This document shows, one piece after another, positions 36,058 through 45,012 of a stretch of 64,000 nucleotides of DNA. A program made the translations under genes and the position numbers. This stretch comes from Chitinimonas viridis (GTDB taxonomy: Bacteria; Pseudomonadota; Gammaproteobacteria; Burkholderiales; Chitinimonadaceae). The notes under the pieces are model-generated. The model did no database searches, was not told the DNA's origin, and worked only from the letters and a program-made list of their open reading frames with translations. Every line of letters starts with the position of its first letter. Within the stretch, counting starts at the first letter, position 1. The DNA lies in NCBI RefSeq assembly GCF_030409555.1, contig NZ_JAUFPU010000008.1, positions 248,001 to 312,000 of the forward strand. The letters are read 5' to 3'.

Positions 36058-36738
36058 CTACAGGGTACGGGCCAGTACCCAGCAGTCTACCCGCCGGGCG
36101 CCGGCTTTTTTCAAGGCGTGGGCCAGTTCGTTCAGGCTGGCGCCTGTCGTCATGACATCGTCCACCAGGGCAATATGCTGGCCTGCCACCTTGCCCTGCA
36201 CTGCAAATGCACCCCGTATGGCACGTTGGCGTTCGTCGTGCGGCAAGCTGGCCTGGGGCGGGGTGAGCTTGATGCGGGCAACGGCTTGGTCGGCCAAGGG
36301 CAGTTGGCGCCATCTGCCCAACTGCCTGGCCAGCTCCTGCGATTGGTTGAACCCCCGCTCGCGCAGGCGGGTAGGGTGCAGGGGCATGGGCAATAGCATA
36401 TCGGGTCGGTCTACGCCCTCGGTAGCCTGCAGCAGGCCGTGGGCCAAGGCATGGGTCAGTTCCAACTGGCTGCGGTATTTGTAGGCAGGAATCAGCCTGT
36501 CCACGGGCCAGCCGTAGCGCCATGCCGCAGTGGTCCGGTCAAACGCAGGCGGGGTCTTGATGCAAGCGCCACAGTGGCTGCCGTGCAGCGTTGGTATGGC
36601 GCACACCGGACATTGCTCGCCACCATGCCAAGGTAGCTCGGCATGGCAGGGCAGGCACAGGCTGCGCGCACCGCTGTGGTCGCCGCACAGCAGGCAGGAT
36701 TGTGGCAATAGCCGGTTGACGAGGCTGGACCAGACCAT
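36058..36738 (-). CDS. comF: ComF-family phosphoribosyltransferase-like protein
   Basis: ComF proteins help in DNA uptake and have a phosphoribosyltransferase fold. The N-terminus has a zinc-binding cysteine cluster (SCLLCGDH, CLPCHAEL, CPVCAIPTLHGSHCGAC). The C-terminus has the PRTase motif HIALVDDVMTTGASLNELA, and RGFNQSQELARQLG lies before it. ATG at 36738 (MVWSSLVNRLLPQSCLLCG) matches the family's usual start. A GTG at 36828 would add 30 basic residues. It follows alkB on the same strand, so the two may be co-transcribed. Confidence 0.92.
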   Translation of the reverse strand: MVWSSLVNRLLPQSCLLCGDHSGARSLCLPCHAELPWHGGEQCPVCAIPTLHGSHCGACIKTPPAFDRTTAAWRYGWPVDRLIPAYKYRSQLELTHALAHGLLQATEGVDRPDMLLPMPLHPTRLRERGFNQSQELARQLGRWRQLPLADQAVARIKLTPPQASLPHDERQRAIRGAFAVQGKVAGQHIALVDDVMTTGASLNELAHALKKAGARRVDCWVLARTL

Positions 36739-36831
36739 ACGGGCGTTTCTCTTGCTTGGCTTGCGGGCATTCTGCCGGCTTTGTGCCCGGAACAGAAGCC
36801 GCTGCAATCGCCAGGGCTTGGTAGCCACCTA

Positions 36832-37479
36832 TCAGCCTGCTTTGCGCAAGGTCAGGTTGATGCGCTGCTCGCCCAGCACGGGGTGCAGGCCAGCCTTGAG
36901 TGGCGCCACGCCATGGTAGTGACGGCGGGCTGGGCCACCCCACACCACGATATCGCCATGGCTGAGCGGGATACGCAGTATTGGGTCGGTGCGGCGCGCG
37001 CCGCCAAACAGAAAGGTTGCCGGCAAGCCCAGCGAGACGGACACGATGGGTTGGGTGAAATCACGCTCGTCCTTATCCTGGTGCAGTGACAGGCGGGTGC
37101 CCGCCAGATAGCGGTTGATCAGGCAGGCATCGGGCTCGAACCCGGCAAAGCCCGCCAGATCCGCGGCCTGCGCTGCCAGTTGCTGCAAGGATGGCGGCAT
37201 GGCAGGCCAGGGCTGGTCGCTGGTGGGGTCTTGCGCGCTGTATCGATAGCCATGGCGGTCGCTGATCCAGCCCAAGTGGCCACAATTGCTCATGGCGACC
37301 GACATGGTCTGGCCGCCCGGTGTGAGCATATGGCGCAGTGGTGCCGCCACCAGCAGTTGAGCCACGGTTGCCAGCAGGCTGTCGGCTTGCATCAGGGCTT
37401 GGCTGCGCAATACCACGGCGCCTGGTATCAGTTGTTCCTGCCAGATGGCGGGTTGATCGGCAAACAGGTCGGGTGTCAT
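36832..37479 (-). CDS. alkB: Alpha-ketoglutarate-dependent dioxygenase AlkB
   Basis: AlkB repairs 1-methyladenine and 3-methylcytosine in DNA by oxidative demethylation with Fe(II) and 2-oxoglutarate. The 215-residue protein has the metal ligands His-x-Asp in LSLHQDKDERDF, the distal His in RRHYHGVAPL, and the 2-oxoglutarate arginine in LGEQRINLTLRKAG. Other typical parts are MSNCGHLGWISDRHGYRYSAQDP and SVSLGLPATFLFGG. ATG at 37479. It lies three bases from the extended ComF start. Confidence 0.93.
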   Translation of the reverse strand: MTPDLFADQPAIWQEQLIPGAVVLRSQALMQADSLLATVAQLLVAAPLRHMLTPGGQTMSVAMSNCGHLGWISDRHGYRYSAQDPTSDQPWPAMPPSLQQLAAQAADLAGFAGFEPDACLINRYLAGTRLSLHQDKDERDFTQPIVSVSLGLPATFLFGGARRTDPILRIPLSHGDIVVWGGPARRHYHGVAPLKAGLHPVLGEQRINLTLRKAG

Positions 37480-37514
37480 CGGTCGGTATTCGGGGGAGTG
37501 CGAAGGGTGCGCCG

Positions 37515-37632
37515 GGAGCCGTCATCACAAACCAGCGCAGGGTTCTGGCTAGTGGAGCAAGCCCAGCGGACAGTACGCGGGTACGGCAAGTTCGCACAAT
37601 AGCGCCAGAAAGCTTTTGTCTGCGGCGCTGAG
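37515..37632 (-). repeat. MITE-like intergenic repeat, copy D
   Basis: On the minus strand this 118-base element shares most of its length with copy B at 42222-42342: the left end (AGCGCCGC), the middle (TTGTGCGAACTTGCCGTACC) and the core CTAGCCAGAACC...GCGCTGG-TTT. The terminal parts (gccgc...caaa and tttg...cggc) are imperfectly inverted, like terminal repeats. It lies upstream of alkB, within a 350-base intergenic region. Confidence 0.75.
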
Positions 37633-37722
37633 TATGACGATGCCTCCAGTGTACGCCTTGGCGTAACCCAGGTTTGGCGGATGCGCCTGCCTGGTGATTG
37701 ATTTGATATTTCTGGAATTATC

Positions 37723-37751
37723 TTGACTTGATGTTTTTACATCTATTATTC
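37723..37751 (+). promoter_or_regulatory. Promoter with internal dyad before the flavoprotein gene
   Basis: TTGACT (37723-37728) is followed by TATTAT (37744-37749, spacer 15) or TTATTC (37746-37751, spacer 17). The dyad gatg-tttttacatc (37730-37743) lies exactly in the spacer, where a repressor such as ArsR would block RNA polymerase. GAAGTGT follows at 37754-37760 and also occurs near the arsR promoter. Confidence 0.5.
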
Positions 37752-37834
37752 TAGAAGTGTAGAAATAATGGCTTGGCGACTTGATGTCTATCGATTGGGT
37801 CGCCGCCCCCTCATAACCGACCAAGGAGCCTGTG

Positions 37835-39295
37835 ATGACTTCCCCTTTGATTCAGCAATACGGTGTTGCCATATTGGGCGCCGGCCCGGTTGGCCTGGCC
37901 GCTGCGGCGCATATGCTCGCCCGTGGTATCAGGCCCACAGTATTTGATGCGGCGGAATCGGTAGGCAGCAGCATGCTTGCGGTGGCACATGTCCCGCTGT
38001 TTTCGCCTTGGCGCTACAACATCGATCATGCTGCGCGCAGCCTGCTGGAACGGGGTGGTTGGCCAGCCCCCGATCTGGATGCCTTGCCCACGGCGGGCGA
38101 GCTGCATCAGCTCTATCTGCAGCCCTTGGGTAGGGCCTTGCGCGAGCAGATCCAGCTCAATAGCCGAGTGCTGGCGGTATCGCGCCTCGGTATGGACAAG
38201 ATCAAGACGGCAGGCCGCGACCAAGCGCCTTTTCTGCTGCAGATCGAGCGCGATGGCGGCGTGAGCGAGCATTTGGCCGGTGCCGTGCTGGATGCGACCG
38301 GGACCTGGGCCATGCCTAACCCGCTAGGTGCCAATGGGCTACCGGCGACTGGTGAGACAGCACACGCCGTCCGTATCCGCTATGGCATACCCGACGTGTT
38401 GGGCAAGGACCGCGCACGCTATGCCGGTAAGTGCGTGCTGGTGGTTGGTGCTGGCCATTCTGCCGCCCAGGCGCTGCTGGCGCTTGCCGATCTCGGCCAG
38501 CAGGACGAGCGTACCCGCGTGCATTGGGCAGTACGGGGCAACAATCTGCGCCGTGTATTTGGCGGGGGCGAAGCTGACCAGCTGCAGGCGCGGGGCGAGT
38601 TGGGCCAGCGCCTGCAGCGCTTGATTGAGCAGGGGCGCCTGACAGTGCATACCGAGTTCCGTATTGCATCCATGCAGGCCGGCCTGACCGGGCTCACCGT
38701 CCGCGCCCATACTCCGCAGGGCCTGACCGAACTGACGGGGGTGGATGAGGTGATCTGCGCCACCGGTTCGCGCCCTGACCTAGCACTGACGCGCGAACTA
38801 CGGGTGCGGCTGGATGCCTGGCTGGAGAGCACCGAAGCCTTGGCACCGCTGATAGACCCGAATGAGCATAGCTGCGGTACGGTGCGCCCCCATGGCCACC
38901 GTGAGTTGGCGCACCCCGAACCGGGTTTCTATGTGGTGGGCGCCAAGAGCTATGGCCGTGCACCGACTTTTCTGATGGCGACCGGCTACGAGCAGGTGCG
39001 CTCGGTGGCCGCCGCCCTGGCGGGTGACCTGGCTGCTGCCGACGATGTACGGCTGGACCTGCCCGAAACCGGCGTCTGTAGCGCTGGCTTGCCTGGCACG
39101 GCGGGGCAGGACGCTTGTTGCGTTGCCATGCCGGCTGCGGCGAGGGTGGCCAGCACCTGCTGTGGTGGCGCCGCGCCGGTAAGCATCGACGCTTGCTGCG
39201 CACAGGACGCTGCCGCCAAGCAGACCGGCAAGGCGGGCTGCGGTTGCGGTGTGCCCGCCGACAAGGCTGGGCGTGCTGTGACAGGCTGTTGCTGA
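37835..39295 (+). CDS. FAD/NAD(P)-binding oxidoreductase with cysteine-rich C-terminal tail
   Basis: This 486-residue flavoprotein has an N-terminal FAD-binding motif (VAILGAGPVGLAAAAHML, residues about 10-27), a second nucleotide-binding motif (CVLVVGAGHSAAQALLALADLG, about 205-226) and ATGSRPDLALTRELR. It belongs to the flavin monooxygenase-like proteins often found in ars gene clusters. The last 70 residues contain 11 cysteines, among them four Cys-Cys pairs (DACC, TCC, ACC, GCC) and GCGC. Such pairs bind arsenite or soft metals in ArsD and ArsR. ATG at 37835 is six bases after AAGGAG. The MFS gene follows directly, and a promoter with a dyad precedes. The exact reaction is unknown. Confidence 0.75.
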   Translation: MTSPLIQQYGVAILGAGPVGLAAAAHMLARGIRPTVFDAAESVGSSMLAVAHVPLFSPWRYNIDHAARSLLERGGWPAPDLDALPTAGELHQLYLQPLGRALREQIQLNSRVLAVSRLGMDKIKTAGRDQAPFLLQIERDGGVSEHLAGAVLDATGTWAMPNPLGANGLPATGETAHAVRIRYGIPDVLGKDRARYAGKCVLVVGAGHSAAQALLALADLGQQDERTRVHWAVRGNNLRRVFGGGEADQLQARGELGQRLQRLIEQGRLTVHTEFRIASMQAGLTGLTVRAHTPQGLTELTGVDEVICATGSRPDLALTRELRVRLDAWLESTEALAPLIDPNEHSCGTVRPHGHRELAHPEPGFYVVGAKSYGRAPTFLMATGYEQVRSVAAALAGDLAAADDVRLDLPETGVCSAGLPGTAGQDACCVAMPAAARVASTCCGGAAPVSIDACCAQDAAAKQTGKAGCGCGVPADKAGRAVTGCC

Positions 39296-40528
39296 GTGCC
39301 GCCCGTGCAAAACACTCATTCCCGCTCGCCCGGCATGCGTGCGCTATGGTTGCTGGCGCCAGGGCAGGTGATTTCGTGGGGTACGCTTTACTACGGTATT
39401 ACCTTCCTGGCGCAACCCATACAGACCAGTACGGGTTGGAGCCTGCCGGGTATATTCGGCGCGTATTCGGCGGGCCTGTTGCTGGCGGCCTTGTGTGCTC
39501 CGCTGGCTGGGCAGCTACTGGCCCGCCATGGTGGCCGTTGGGGGCTCAGCCTGGGTTCTGTCCTTGCCAGCCTCAGTCTGGCTGGCCTCGCGGCGGCATC
39601 GGGCCCGTACACTTTCCTGTTGGCCTGGTTACTGGCTGGCGTGGCCATGGCGCTCACCCTCTACGAGGCGGCCTTTACCGCGCTGCACGAGTTTGCGCAT
39701 ACCGAGTTCAGGCGGGCCATGACCCTTCTTACCCTGGTGGGCGGTTTTGCCAGTACGGTGTTCTGGCCACTCTCCTACTGGCTGGAGGGGCTGTGGGGTT
39801 GGCGTCTTACCCTGCTTGGCTATGCCGCATTGCACGTTTTGGTCTGCTTGCCCTTGCATCGTGCGCTGCCCAGGGTGGTGCCCGCAGCGGCTGCCACCGT
39901 GGTCTCGCCCGCTGACATGCCATGGATGCAGATGCTGCGCTCGCCGGCTTATTGGGGGCTTGCCGTTGCCATCGGCATGACGGCCTTGCTAGGGGGTACC
40001 TTGTCGGCACACGCCGGCCTGCTGTTGGCTGATCGTGCGGTGAGTCCCACGCTGATCATGCTCAGTGTCACGCTGTTTGGCCCGATGCAGGTGGCAGGAC
40101 GCTTGCTGGACATGCTGCTGGCACAGCGTCTGTCGGTGCGCTGGAGTGGCTATGTGGCCCATCTGATGCTGCCGACGGCGATGGTGCTCCTGCTGCTGGC
40201 CAAACAGGCGCCTTGGCTGGCAGTGCTGTTTGCCTGCCTCTATGGCGCCAGCAATGGCGTGCTCACCATCGTGCGCGGCATGGCGCCAGCTGAGTTGCTG
40301 GGCAGTGCCAACTATGGCGTGGCGCTGGGCTGGGTATCTGCACCAGGGTTGTTTGCCCGAGCCCTGGCACCTGCCATGGCCGCCTATGGCCTGGCGCAGT
40401 GGGGCGGCTCGGCTACCTTGCTCGGCCTGACCTGCCTGGGTGTACTGGGCTGGGCTGCCTTCGTCTTTGCCTATCGGGCCAGGCCCGCTACGGCGCCACT
40501 GCACCGCGTTCAAGCCAAACAAACTTAA
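39296..40528 (+). CDS. MFS transporter of the arsenic locus
   Basis: This 410-residue protein has about twelve membrane helices. Its motif-A-like loop after helix 2 reads APLAGQLLARHGGRWGLS. The start is GTG at 39296, directly after the flavoprotein stop. Another GTG at 39305 is possible. It is co-transcribed between two flavin enzymes in a cluster with ArsR, ArsC, ArsD and ArsA. An export function for an oxidised or organic arsenical is a reasonable inference. It is not ArsJ by context, as no glyceraldehyde-3-phosphate dehydrogenase gene is nearby. Confidence 0.8.
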   Translation: MPPVQNTHSRSPGMRALWLLAPGQVISWGTLYYGITFLAQPIQTSTGWSLPGIFGAYSAGLLLAALCAPLAGQLLARHGGRWGLSLGSVLASLSLAGLAAASGPYTFLLAWLLAGVAMALTLYEAAFTALHEFAHTEFRRAMTLLTLVGGFASTVFWPLSYWLEGLWGWRLTLLGYAALHVLVCLPLHRALPRVVPAAAATVVSPADMPWMQMLRSPAYWGLAVAIGMTALLGGTLSAHAGLLLADRAVSPTLIMLSVTLFGPMQVAGRLLDMLLAQRLSVRWSGYVAHLMLPTAMVLLLLAKQAPWLAVLFACLYGASNGVLTIVRGMAPAELLGSANYGVALGWVSAPGLFARALAPAMAAYGLAQWGGSATLLGLTCLGVLGWAAFVFAYRARPATAPLHRVQAKQT

Positions 40529-40538
40529 GCGAGATCAT

Positions 40539-41612
40539 ATGGAACACGTTGACGTCATCATCATTGGTGCGGGCCAGGCTGGCCTGGCTGCGGGCTATCA
40601 TCTGCAGCGGGCAGGTTACCGTTTTCTGCTGCTGGAGGCAGGCACCCAGGCCAGCGGCGCATGGCGGGGTTATTACGACAGCCTGACGCTGTTCTCGCCT
40701 GCCCGCTACTCCGCCTTGCCCGGCTTGGCGTTTCCGGCTGCGCCGGGCCACTATCCCAGCCGGGATGAGGTAGCAGGATACCTGGAGGACTATGCCCGTC
40801 ATTTCGACCTACCCATACGGTATGGTCAGCGTGTCAGCACGGTCAGGCGGGAAGGTGGCGGTTTCTGGCTGCAGACGGCCGAGGGTAAAGGCTATTTCGC
40901 CCGCGCCGTGATTGCCGCTTCCGGTGCTTTTGGTACGCCCTTCATGCCGTCGATTCCCGGTCTGGCCGATTTTGGTGGCCGTGTGCTGCACAGCGGCAAC
41001 TATCGTGATCCTGCCGATTTTGCCGGCCAAAGGGTCGTGGTGGTGGGTGGGGCCAACTCGGGCGTGCAGATTGCCTGCGAACTGGCGGATACGGCCGATG
41101 TCAGCTTGGCTACGCGCCGGCCTATACGTTTTTTTCCGCAGCGGGTGCTGGGGTTGGATTTTCACTTCTGGCTGGCTGCTACCGGCTTGGAGCGCACCCG
41201 CTGGCTGGATGACCAGAGTACGCCAGTGCTGGATGATGGCCGTTATCGCCGCGCTATCAAGTCTGGTAAGCCGGCCCGCCGGCCCATGTTCCGCGAGGCG
41301 GTGGCTGATGGGGTGGTTTGGGCCGATGGTCAGCGGGAGCGAGTCGATACCCTGCTGTTCGCTACCGGCTTCCGGCCTCATATGCCCTATTTGGCTGACC
41401 TGGGCGTGGTGACGCCAGCGGGCTTGGTACGTCAGTATCAGGGCATTGCGCTGGATGTGCCGGGTTTGTATTTTGTCGGGCTGTCGCGCCAACGTAACTT
41501 CGCTTCGGCCACCTTGCGCGGGGTAGGACCGGATGCAGCCCGGCTGATGCCGCACCTGGCAGCCTATCTGCAATCGACCAAGCCCCAGTCTGCTAGGGCG
41601 TGGCCCGCCTGA
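40539..41612 (+). CDS. arsO: ArsO-like flavin-containing monooxygenase
   Basis: This 357-residue protein opens with the FAD motif VIIIGAGQAGLAAGYHLQRAGY and has the second dinucleotide motif VVVVGGANSGVQIACELAD. Between them lie GAWRGYYDSLTLFSPARYSALPG and FGTPFMPSIPG, which correspond to the FMO signature region. ArsO-type monooxygenases are encoded in ars clusters, but their exact substrate is unsettled. ATG at 40539 follows AGCGAGA. It lies 10 bases downstream of the MFS gene, in one operon with it and with the Cys-tailed flavoprotein. Confidence 0.75.
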   Translation: MEHVDVIIIGAGQAGLAAGYHLQRAGYRFLLLEAGTQASGAWRGYYDSLTLFSPARYSALPGLAFPAAPGHYPSRDEVAGYLEDYARHFDLPIRYGQRVSTVRREGGGFWLQTAEGKGYFARAVIAASGAFGTPFMPSIPGLADFGGRVLHSGNYRDPADFAGQRVVVVGGANSGVQIACELADTADVSLATRRPIRFFPQRVLGLDFHFWLAATGLERTRWLDDQSTPVLDDGRYRRAIKSGKPARRPMFREAVADGVVWADGQRERVDTLLFATGFRPHMPYLADLGVVTPAGLVRQYQGIALDVPGLYFVGLSRQRNFASATLRGVGPDAARLMPHLAAYLQSTKPQSARAWPA

Positions 41613-42216
41613 ATACCCCATAGAGGAATTGCTGGGTCGTGCCGAAAGGTGTTTGATGCGGCTCAGTAAAGCTGTCGAGCAAGGTGAACCGCGGGCCCAG
41701 CTCTCGCTGCAGGCTTGCTGCATCGTAGCGGACGATATCCAAGCCGCTGCATTTCAGCGGGCCGTCGGGACCAAAGGTCGCCATGATGGCATGGCCGCCA
41801 GGCTTGAGTGCGTGGGCCAACTGGCGGACATAGGCCTGCCTGGCCGCCGCTGTGGTCAGGAAGTGGAACACTGCCCGGTCGTGCCATAGATCGTAGTGCG
41901 CTGCGTCCAGCCCGACTGACGCGATATCGGCCACCAGCCAGTGTACCTGTGCGCCATGCGCGCCCAGCCTTTGCCGGGCTACATCAACAGCTGCTTGCGA
42001 GATATCCAGCACGCTCACCTGCGTGTAGTCGTCGGCCAGCAGATCATCCACCAGCGTGGCTTCGCCGCCGCCGACATCAATGATGGCCGCGTCCTTGCTC
42101 GGCGACAGTTCGCCGATAAGCCGCAATGAGGTGACCAGATGCGGGCTGTACCAGCTAACCGCATCAGGCGCCTTGGCCTGGTATACCGATTCCCAATGCA
42201 GTTTGATGTCTGTCAT
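41593..42216 (-). CDS. Class I SAM-dependent methyltransferase
   Basis: The SAM-binding motif is AAIIDVGGGEATLVDDLLADDY (residues about 44-65), followed by VSVLDIS and LWHDRAVFHFLTTAAAR and a C-terminal TPFGTTQQFLYGVFRR. The type is a small 207-residue methyltransferase seen near metal-resistance genes. Only one cysteine is present, so it is not ArsM, which needs three or four cysteines to hold arsenite. It converges with arsO, overlapping its end by 20 bases. The MITE-like repeat B lies immediately in front of its ATG at 42216. Confidence 0.8.
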   Translation of the reverse strand: MTDIKLHWESVYQAKAPDAVSWYSPHLVTSLRLIGELSPSKDAAIIDVGGGEATLVDDLLADDYTQVSVLDISQAAVDVARQRLGAHGAQVHWLVADIASVGLDAAHYDLWHDRAVFHFLTTAAARQAYVRQLAHALKPGGHAIMATFGPDGPLKCSGLDIVRYDAASLQRELGPRFTLLDSFTEPHQTPFGTTQQFLYGVFRRATP

Positions 42217-42221
42217 GGCTA

Positions 42222-42342
42222 GCGCCGCTAAAAACCCTTCTGGCGTTGTTGTGCGAGCTTACCGTACCCACGTACTGTCTGCTGCGCACGCTATCGCTCA
42301 CACGCCTAGCCAGAACCGCTACGCTGGGTTTGATTAGCGGCT
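42222..42342 (+). repeat. MITE-like intergenic repeat, copy B (best-preserved)
   Basis: The ends form imperfect inverted repeats: gccgctaaaaaccc (42225-42235 region) and gggtttgattagcggc (42326-42341). The core cctagccagaaccgctacgc (42305-42324) is identical with copy A, and the middle (ttgtgcgagcttaccgtacc) aligns with copy D. The element begins six bases upstream of the methyltransferase ATG, so it replaces or overlaps the ribosome-binding region. From 42343 to 42641 I see no gene. Confidence 0.8.
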
Positions 42343-42641
42343 CAGAGGGCGCTGGGTACTTGTTATGTCGTGGGTAGCGTGTATCGCAGCCAGCTATGCC
42401 GGCAAACCCGAGCAGCCGTACACCCACTTTTTTCATCTTGCCCTTTCAATTCCGTAATTCCCTCCTACGATACCTGTTGGACGGGTGGCGATGTAGTCTG
42501 CCGGGCTCTGATGGGCGCCAACAGGCGCCGTATTGGGGCTCAAGTCATCGTACCGTTGCACTGATTCAGCCCCAAGACCAGCCGCGCCAGTAGTTCATAA
42601 AAAGCGGCGGTTCTATCCATATACAAGGAGGAACGGCAAAG

Positions 42642-42764
42642 ATGGCATCCATCGACACCGTCAGATACGACACCTGCAGCATTCCCGCGCCTGAGTACAG
42701 GCCAGCCATCTTCGCTAGCCCCACTACGGCGTCGCGCCGTCCTGGGTCAGTTACTACCCCGTAA
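42642..42764 (+). CDS. Possible 40-aa peptide with strong ribosome-binding site
   Basis: A perfect AAGGAGG (42625-42631) lies 10 bases before ATG at 42642. The frame encodes MASIDTVRYDTCSIPAPEYR and continues to 40 residues, ending GSVTTP before TAA at 42762-42764. It has one Cys, no signal peptide and no recognised family. It lies 209 bases upstream of the LodA-like gene and on the same strand, so it could be a leader peptide or a small partner. The evidence is the Shine-Dalgarno match only; it may be fortuitous. Confidence 0.35.
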   Translation: MASIDTVRYDTCSIPAPEYRPAIFASPTTASRRPGSVTTP

Positions 42765-42973
42765 GCTTTCGCTACTGCCTAAACCTATCCCCGCCTCCAA
42801 GCGCCCAATCAGGCTGCATGGGGCGCAAGGGTGGGCACGGCGCAGGCTGGCGGGCGCGCTTTATCCGCCGCAGATCGCACCCAAGAGGCGAGCAGCAAAC
42901 GCACGACGCGCAAGTGTCGGGCACCAGTAGAGCACCGGCGAACGCCGGATTCATGTTCATAGAGGAGGGCAGC

Positions 42974-45004
42974 ATGACCAGTAGTTTTTCCATACACCCC
43001 AAGGTGGGGGTCGCGCGTATTGGCAACAGCCAGACTGATTTCTACCTTGGCCCGGAGACCTTGGGTGGCTTACCCATAGCCTGTCACGCCAACGGTGATC
43101 CGGTCGTCGTTGATGGCGAGATCCAGTATGTCAGGCAGTTCAAGGACGCTATCGGCGGTATCAAGCGGCAGGCCGCACGGTTCAAGATTTTCGAGCACAG
43201 CGACGGCAAGGCCGCAGAGATCACCCTGGCCGATCCGCGTATCGAGAAGATCGTCTGGACATCGCATATCGCCAACAAGAAACCAATCTGGTTTACTTTT
43301 TCCGAGCTGACCGGTGACCTCGAGTTTGGTGATTGGAACAACTACGTTGATCAGCATGTACCGCTCAACAACGGCAGCGTGACCAATCCGGCTGATCGCA
43401 AGGCGCTGATGATAGACCCAGGCCCGCGCAGCATAGCCAAGCCTGGCGAGCAGGTAGCGTTCTCACGCTATAACCCGCCGGCCGACTACCCGCATTTCTC
43501 CTTCCCGCCTGATAGCCTAAACCCGGCCATCAATTCGCTGGGCGAATTGCGCATGGATACAGCGGGTCGGCTTATCCTGCTGGGCGGTTTCGGCAATTCA
43601 GCCGGCACCACCACGCTATCGAGCTTCCGTGGCGCCAGCGATTGGTGGGATGACGTTTCCGATGGTTATGTCCAGGCAACCCTGTATTTCAAGGACGGCA
43701 GCAAGGTCGAGCTAGAGCCCGCCTGGGTGATCGTAGGCAGCCCCAAGTTTGCGCCGGAGCTGGTCAATATCGTGACGCTGGACGACACCGTCTACGATAT
43801 TTCGGTGCGCTTCCTGAACTATGCACCCGACATCTACGACGCCAAGAAGTGGCCTATCCCTGCCGATCGCTACGACCCGTTTGCCGGCTTCAACCCGGAC
43901 TATCGGCCTAATTTCGAGCGCGATATCCTGCCCATCATCAAGCGGCCAGAAGGGTATCGCTGGGTGGCGCAAACCCCATCCATGGTGGACTTCGTCAACC
44001 CGCCATTCGATATCCGCGATGCATCCGAGGGTAATCGCGCCCATCGCGAGAACTACTTCGCCCACTATCGGGTGCCGGTGCCGCCGCAGTCCTACCGCTT
44101 CATGGATCAGGTCAAGAACGGCCCCAATACGCTGTTTGCAGAGGACGGCGTACCGCTGATGCCGCTCAATTCCGGCGACAACTCGGTGACCAATCAGCTG
44201 ATCTACAAGTTCATGACGCTGAGCCCAACCCAGTATTTCTTCCTGCATCAATGGTCCAAGGGCAAGTTCGACCTTGGCTGCGCGCCACCCGATCTGCGCC
44301 AGGGTGTGACCGAACTGGACCGCGCGGTGATCGGCAACCTGGTGGGTGCGCCGTTCTCGCCCGGTATCGAGACCACCTGGATAGTTCGTACGCCACAGCT
44401 CTACCGTACGCCGTATGCCTATGATATTGCGCATTGGACAGGTAGCGAGGCGGCATTCAGCGAGTACTACCGCACCAACGGCCTGTCGCTGACCAGCGAT
44501 CCGCAAAACGGGGATGGGGCCGAGCCGGGCGACCTGACCAAGCGCATGGCCATACCCTGGCAGGCTGATTTCTTTGACTGCACGGTGCAGACGCCCAACG
44601 TCAACAACCCGGCCATCAATCAAAGCCCTGCCGATGACGGTGTCGAAGTGCCGCCCGCGTTCTACGTTTACTGGTGGCCGCCACAAAGCCCCATGCACGT
44701 CATTGCAGGGGATCTGGACCCCGGTAACCAGGTACTGGATGGCTATGTCAGCAGCCAGCCGGCGCAGTTCTCAGGCGTCAATGGCCTCACGCTCAATGTG
44801 CAGTCGCAAGGGGGCTTCAGCATCACGGCCGCCGGCCAGCCTGTGCTGTATGCGCGGGGGATCAATTCCTTCAATCAGATGACGGCTGCCTGGAAGGACC
44901 TGGGCTTCATCGTCAATGTCGGCCCGCAGGACTACCGCTATTTTGTCGAGAAAGAGCGCAATACCACCTATCTCGCCCAGGGTGCGGCGTTGGGCAACAA
45001 ATAG
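42974..45004 (+). CDS. LodA/GoxA-like CTQ-dependent amino-acid or amine oxidase
   Basis: The 676-residue protein belongs to the LodA family (lysine epsilon-oxidase, glycine oxidase), which uses a cysteine tryptophylquinone (CTQ) cofactor formed from its own Cys and Trp. Visible family motifs are SIHPKVGVARIGNS at the N-terminus, RLILLGGFGNSAG, and MAIPWQADFFDC with the candidate cofactor Cys536. FYVYWWPPQSP has Trp567 and Trp568, one of which should be the cofactor Trp. GAGGAGGG precedes ATG at 42974. The lodB-like gene follows after eight bases. Products would be an aldehyde or keto acid, ammonia and hydrogen peroxide. Substrate is unknown. Confidence 0.85.
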   Translation: MTSSFSIHPKVGVARIGNSQTDFYLGPETLGGLPIACHANGDPVVVDGEIQYVRQFKDAIGGIKRQAARFKIFEHSDGKAAEITLADPRIEKIVWTSHIANKKPIWFTFSELTGDLEFGDWNNYVDQHVPLNNGSVTNPADRKALMIDPGPRSIAKPGEQVAFSRYNPPADYPHFSFPPDSLNPAINSLGELRMDTAGRLILLGGFGNSAGTTTLSSFRGASDWWDDVSDGYVQATLYFKDGSKVELEPAWVIVGSPKFAPELVNIVTLDDTVYDISVRFLNYAPDIYDAKKWPIPADRYDPFAGFNPDYRPNFERDILPIIKRPEGYRWVAQTPSMVDFVNPPFDIRDASEGNRAHRENYFAHYRVPVPPQSYRFMDQVKNGPNTLFAEDGVPLMPLNSGDNSVTNQLIYKFMTLSPTQYFFLHQWSKGKFDLGCAPPDLRQGVTELDRAVIGNLVGAPFSPGIETTWIVRTPQLYRTPYAYDIAHWTGSEAAFSEYYRTNGLSLTSDPQNGDGAEPGDLTKRMAIPWQADFFDCTVQTPNVNNPAINQSPADDGVEVPPAFYVYWWPPQSPMHVIAGDLDPGNQVLDGYVSSQPAQFSGVNGLTLNVQSQGGFSITAAGQPVLYARGINSFNQMTAAWKDLGFIVNVGPQDYRYFVEKERNTTYLAQGAALGNK

Positions 45005-45012
45005 GGCTAAGT

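Noticed and set aside
41593-42216. Methyltransferase as ArsM arsenite methylase
   Set aside because: It has only one cysteine, whereas ArsM needs several conserved cysteines to bind arsenite.
42818-42973. In-frame extension of the LodA-like gene to an upstream ATG
   Set aside because: The ATG at 42974 follows GAGGAGGG and matches the family N-terminus, while the upstream part is basic and looks like leader sequence.
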